The notes below the pieces were generated by a model. That model was given only the letters and a program-made list of their open reading frames with translations. It made no database searches and was not told where the DNA came from. Positions 60,992 to 64,000 of a DNA stretch of 64,000 nucleotides are shown here, piece by piece (the first letter of the stretch is position 1; each line of letters opens with the position of its first letter). This stretch comes from CAYVTM01 sp964454645. GTDB taxonomy: Bacteria > Bacteroidota > Bacteroidia > Sphingobacteriales > Sphingobacteriaceae. The stretch is from assembly GCA_964454645.1 (NCBI GenBank), contig CAYVTM010000007.1, positions 24,733 through 88,732 on the forward strand, read 5' to 3'. The position numbers were made by a program, and so were the translations under genes.

Positions 60992-63016
60992 ATGAAAACC
61001 TCAAACGCGAAAGATTTATTAATAGCTATCGCTCATAACAAAGATAGTGCTGATCAGCGTTATTTGGTTGACCTTATTGCCTATATACGCCCGGACAATC
61101 CGCACAATTTTCATCCTACAGAGAATAAAATCACTGAGATTATAAATATCCTGATAAGCGATAAGCATTTATTAAACGACTTTCGTGTTTACATCAAACA
61201 TTTACTTCAACAAAAAAATTATATACGCTTATTATGCGAATTGGGTATTTCTTCTAATCCCGATTTCTTTTCTGAATTATTCCGACGTATCAACGAAAAA
61301 ATTCTTCCTCCATTAATCGATAAGGTAGAGATGATGGATTTACTGGAAGATTTATTTTCAAACAACAAAGATTATATATGGGTAGAAAAGATACCCGATG
61401 AGATCTTTATACAACTCTTCGATTTGATTCATCTGAAGAATAGAAAGAACAAATATATAGCAGATGAATTCTTACTTCCGCTTACTGTATCGATAAAAAT
61501 TCTTGCCAATCGTATTTCGGCATTGGGTTTGGAGAAGGAATTAATAGCTCGCTTACCTCATATCGAAAAATATCAGTCTTCTTTTATCTCCTTACCACAG
61601 GAAGTGTTTCTATATATTGAATTAATAAAAGCGGAGGCAGGTATGGAAGAGATAAATGAAAAGTATGAGCAGGTAATTCATATCATCCGTTTATGTAAAA
61701 AGCAATTAGAGCAGGTAAGGGGCGAACAGAAAGAGGAGGGTGTAAGTATAAAATTGGTATATCTGATTTTACGGATTGCACAAAATCTGGAACGTCTACA
61801 GGAATTAATATTCTTTACATATCCGAACAATGCTTCGGAAAAAAAAACACGTCTCGTAAAATTTCTTAAGGATCTGGTGCGGCATGAAAATAAAAAGCAC
61901 GGTCTTAAAGAGCATTTCAAATCGAATACCGATATGCTGGCATATCAAATTATTGAGCATACCGGACATACGGGGGAACACTATATCACAAACACTCCTC
62001 AGGAATACTTTAAGTTTTTATGGAAATCGATGGGGGGTGGATTGGTAATTTGTTTAGTGACATGGATTAAATACATCATCTCTTTTGCGAAATTTCCGGC
62101 ACTTACGGAAGCTTTTTGGTTTAGCACTAATTATGCCATCGGTTTTGTTGCCATTTATGTTCCGGGATTTACATTAGCTACCAAACAGCCGGCAATGACG
62201 GCTTCGGCATTAGCGAGTTCGCTTGATACTAAGAAGAACCGGGTCAATATAAGTAATGCAGCTGATTTGGTTGTAAAAATGGCAAGAAGCCAGTTTGTTT
62301 CATTTTTAGGGAACCTGTTGATCGTTATTCCTATCGGATATTTAATCGCCTATCTCTATCATTATTTTACGGGAGATGTTATTGTACATAGTGAAAAAGC
62401 ATTAAAGACTTTAATAGATAATAATGCATTTACTTCTTTATGTGTTTTTTATGGTGGGATAACCGGAGTGTTTTTATTTCTTTCGGGACTAATCTCCGGG
62501 TATTACGACAATAAGGTTGATTATCAGAAGATCCCTGAACGTATTCGGGCGCATAAAGGGCTGAACCGTTTGTTTTCACAACTTTTCATCCAAAAAGCAA
62601 GCAGGTATATCGATAATCATTTGGGCGGTATTGCCGGAAATGTTTCATTGGGACTTTTCCTTGGACTGGCACCTACTATTGGAGATCTTACAGGTTTGCC
62701 TTTGGATGTCAGACATATTACACTTTCGGGCTGTAGTGCTGCCATGTCGTATTTCACTTTAGGCGGGGATGTAAACAATGAGATTCTTTTTGGTGTTATT
62801 ACAGGGATATGTGGAATAGGGATTATGAACTTTGCGGTTAGTTTTGGACTTACTTTATTTGTAGCTGCTAAATCGCGTAAGTTAAATTTCACACAAACCG
62901 GAGAATTAATAAGTGCCGTATTTGCACGCTTTCTTTCCGGTCCGGGAGCATTCTTTTATCCTCCCATAAAAAGGACTGTATCTTTGCAAGATAAATCACA
63001 AAAAACGGATGAATAA
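60992..63016 (+). CDS. SpecificRecomb (PF10136)-family membrane protein
   Basis: 674 residues. The N-terminal 340 residues are helical and soluble. The second half carries four to six hydrophobic segments (about 350-372, 385-405, 438-460, 480-505, 545-570 and 595-625), with GGIAGNVSLGLFLGLAPTIG and TLSGCSAAMSYFTLGG. This matches the family annotated as site-specific recombinase (Gcr), but no recombinase catalytic motif is visible and the membrane segments argue against one. Function is unknown. The stop overlaps the start of the GDP-fucose synthase gene by 8 bp. Confidence 0.8.
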   Translation: MKTSNAKDLLIAIAHNKDSADQRYLVDLIAYIRPDNPHNFHPTENKITEIINILISDKHLLNDFRVYIKHLLQQKNYIRLLCELGISSNPDFFSELFRRINEKILPPLIDKVEMMDLLEDLFSNNKDYIWVEKIPDEIFIQLFDLIHLKNRKNKYIADEFLLPLTVSIKILANRISALGLEKELIARLPHIEKYQSSFISLPQEVFLYIELIKAEAGMEEINEKYEQVIHIIRLCKKQLEQVRGEQKEEGVSIKLVYLILRIAQNLERLQELIFFTYPNNASEKKTRLVKFLKDLVRHENKKHGLKEHFKSNTDMLAYQIIEHTGHTGEHYITNTPQEYFKFLWKSMGGGLVICLVTWIKYIISFAKFPALTEAFWFSTNYAIGFVAIYVPGFTLATKQPAMTASALASSLDTKKNRVNISNAADLVVKMARSQFVSFLGNLLIVIPIGYLIAYLYHYFTGDVIVHSEKALKTLIDNNAFTSLCVFYGGITGVFLFLSGLISGYYDNKVDYQKIPERIRAHKGLNRLFSQLFIQKASRYIDNHLGGIAGNVSLGLFLGLAPTIGDLTGLPLDVRHITLSGCSAAMSYFTLGGDVNNEILFGVITGICGIGIMNFAVSFGLTLFVAAKSRKLNFTQTGELISAVFARFLSGPGAFFYPPIKRTVSLQDKSQKTDE

Positions 63017-63953
63017 AAATTCGAAAATATATATAGCGGGGCATCGTGGAATGGTGGGTTCTGCTATATTCAGAAAATTAGAAAAAGAAGGTTATACGAA
63101 TATTATAAGGCGAACATCTTCGGAATTAGATCTTCGGGACCAATTAGCTGTGTATAAATTTTTCGAAACCGAAAAGCCCGAATATGTATTTCTGGCAGCA
63201 GCAAAAGTGGGAGGCATTGTAGCAAATAATACGTATCGTGCGGAGTTTTTATACGATAATATTCAAATTCAAAATAATATTATTCACCAGTCTTATGTAA
63301 ATGGAGTGAAGAAGCTATTGTTTTTGGGCTCCTCTTGTATCTATCCGAAACTTGCCATTCAACCACTTAAGGAAGAGTATTTATTAACCGGTTTATTGGA
63401 ACCTACCAACGAACCCTATGCGATTGCCAAGATTGCGGGTATTAAATTGATTGAAGCCTACCGCAGTCAGTATGCTTGTAATTTTATTTCTGTTATGCCG
63501 ACAAATTTATACGGTATCAACGATAATTATCATCCCGAAAACTCACATGTTTTACCGGCACTCATTCGAAAGTTTCATGAAGCAAAACTCAACAATGCTC
63601 CAGAGGTAGAAATTTGGGGGACAGGAAGTCCCTTGCGCGAGTTCCTGTTTTCCGACGATTTAGCTGATGCTTGTTATTTTCTGATGCAGGAATACAACGA
63701 AGCGCAATTTTTAAATATCGGTACCGGTCATGATCTTTCGATTAAAGATTTAGCCTTACTGGTAAAACGTATTGTTGGTTACGAAGGGAATTTACGCTTC
63801 AATACTGATAAGCCGGATGGCACCCCCCGAAAACTGATGGATGTAAGCAGAATTCATGGGCTTGGTTGGAAGCATCGAATAGAATTGCCGGAAGGTATCG
63901 CCTTGGCGTATGAAGATTTCCTTAAAAAATATCCGGAAAAGGATAAGAATTGA
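63009..63953 (+). CDS. fcl: GDP-L-fucose synthase
   Basis: A 314-residue NADPH-dependent epimerase/reductase that makes GDP-L-fucose from GDP-4-keto-6-deoxymannose. The Rossmann motif GHRGMVG (11-17) is at the N-terminus, the catalytic Ser lies in GSSCIYPK (about 108) and YAIAK is the YxxxK pair (Y137, K141). LREFLFSDDLADAC and NIGTG are typical. The GDP-mannose dehydratase gene is not in the window. Palindrome copy 3 follows 3 bp after the stop. Confidence 0.96.
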   Translation: MNKNSKIYIAGHRGMVGSAIFRKLEKEGYTNIIRRTSSELDLRDQLAVYKFFETEKPEYVFLAAAKVGGIVANNTYRAEFLYDNIQIQNNIIHQSYVNGVKKLLFLGSSCIYPKLAIQPLKEEYLLTGLLEPTNEPYAIAKIAGIKLIEAYRSQYACNFISVMPTNLYGINDNYHPENSHVLPALIRKFHEAKLNNAPEVEIWGTGSPLREFLFSDDLADACYFLMQEYNEAQFLNIGTGHDLSIKDLALLVKRIVGYEGNLRFNTDKPDGTPRKLMDVSRIHGLGWKHRIELPEGIALAYEDFLKKYPEKDKN

Positions 63954-63956
63954 TGA

Positions 63957-64000
63957 TTTAGTACTCATGGCATGACTATAGTCATGCCATGAGTACTAAA
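63957..64000. repeat. Perfect palindrome, copy 3 (at least 44 bp, cut by window end)
   Basis: The same 32-bp core as copies 1 and 2, centre 63978/63979, extended by TTTAGT on the left and ACTAAA on the right. The extension runs to the last base, so the full length is unknown. Confidence 0.97.

Noticed and set aside
60992..63016. Active site-specific recombinase that could move the palindromes or the nadD block
   Set aside because: Only the family name suggests this. The sequence shows membrane helices and no recombinase catalytic motif.
36059..64000. CRISPR-like array from the repeated palindromes
   Set aside because: The three copies are 8-20 kb apart with genes between them and no cas genes. 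They are dispersed elements, not an array.

Overview
The window comes from a moderately AT-rich chromosome of the phylum Bacteroidota. Four signs support this. Several secreted proteins end in type IX secretion (T9SS) type A C-terminal domains. Many signal peptides end in AQ. Promoters match the Bacteroidota pattern (TTTG or TTG, about 17-20 nt, TAnnTTTG) and almost no Shine-Dalgarno sequences are visible. Clade-typical families occur (IPExxxVDY protein, DUF4175, DUF6029, Omp28, OmpA with thrombospondin type 3 repeats, class II NrdJ). I cannot place it below phylum. No rRNA, tRNA, CRISPR array, transposase or integrase is visible, and no gene-free gap exceeds about 275 bp.

Layout. 1-2054: DUF4288 protein (cut by the window edge) with a LytS/LytTR two-component pair. 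2113-8329: a degenerate GC-rich repeat, an OmpA/TSP3 porin-like protein, an RsmI-like methylase, MiaE, RarA, DoxX and a yellow/MRJP-like secreted protein. 8590-15910: a giant DUF4175 coiled-coil membrane protein, Hpt, then an M16 protease/O-methyltransferase/double glucosaminidase-LysM operon. 15914-24239: a GC-richer block of three T9SS-secreted proteins, the last two a very recent tandem duplication. It is flanked by a direct repeat of the 3' end of nadD and looks inserted. 24240-30342 (minus): a long core operon acpP-fabF-rnc-plsC-eamA-yicC-gmk-nadD. 30502-35986: IPExxxVDY protein, pyruvate kinase and B12-dependent ribonucleotide reductase, the latter with a near-perfect promoter flanked by two inverted DnaA-box-like sites. 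36247-38831 (minus): a 7TMR-DISM histidine kinase and NarL-type regulator. 39107-45737: a UvrD-like helicase fused to an Fe-S PD-(D/E)XK nuclease, PDH E1 beta and Tex. 45809-51805: T9SS and Omp28/TlpA/DUF6029 exported-thiol cluster. 51838-63953: CarB lacking its regulatory domain, an orphan ORF6N protein, a UlaG-like hydrolase, DNA polymerase I, an alkylation-repair group (Tag, CMD, ATL) with TrmB, a SpecificRecomb-family membrane protein and GDP-fucose synthase.

The most unusual structures are: (1) three intergenic copies of a perfect 32-bp palindrome, each just after a gene's 3' end; in two copies the flanks differ in sequence yet stay palindromic; (2) the nadD 3'-end duplication bracketing the secreted-protein block; (3) the tandem paralogues, with about 460 identical nucleotides, a swapped AT-rich centre and a 12-bp perfect hairpin in the signal-peptide codons; (4) the Omp28/TlpA/DUF6029 cluster, a plausible uncharacterised envelope redox or cargo-maturation system.
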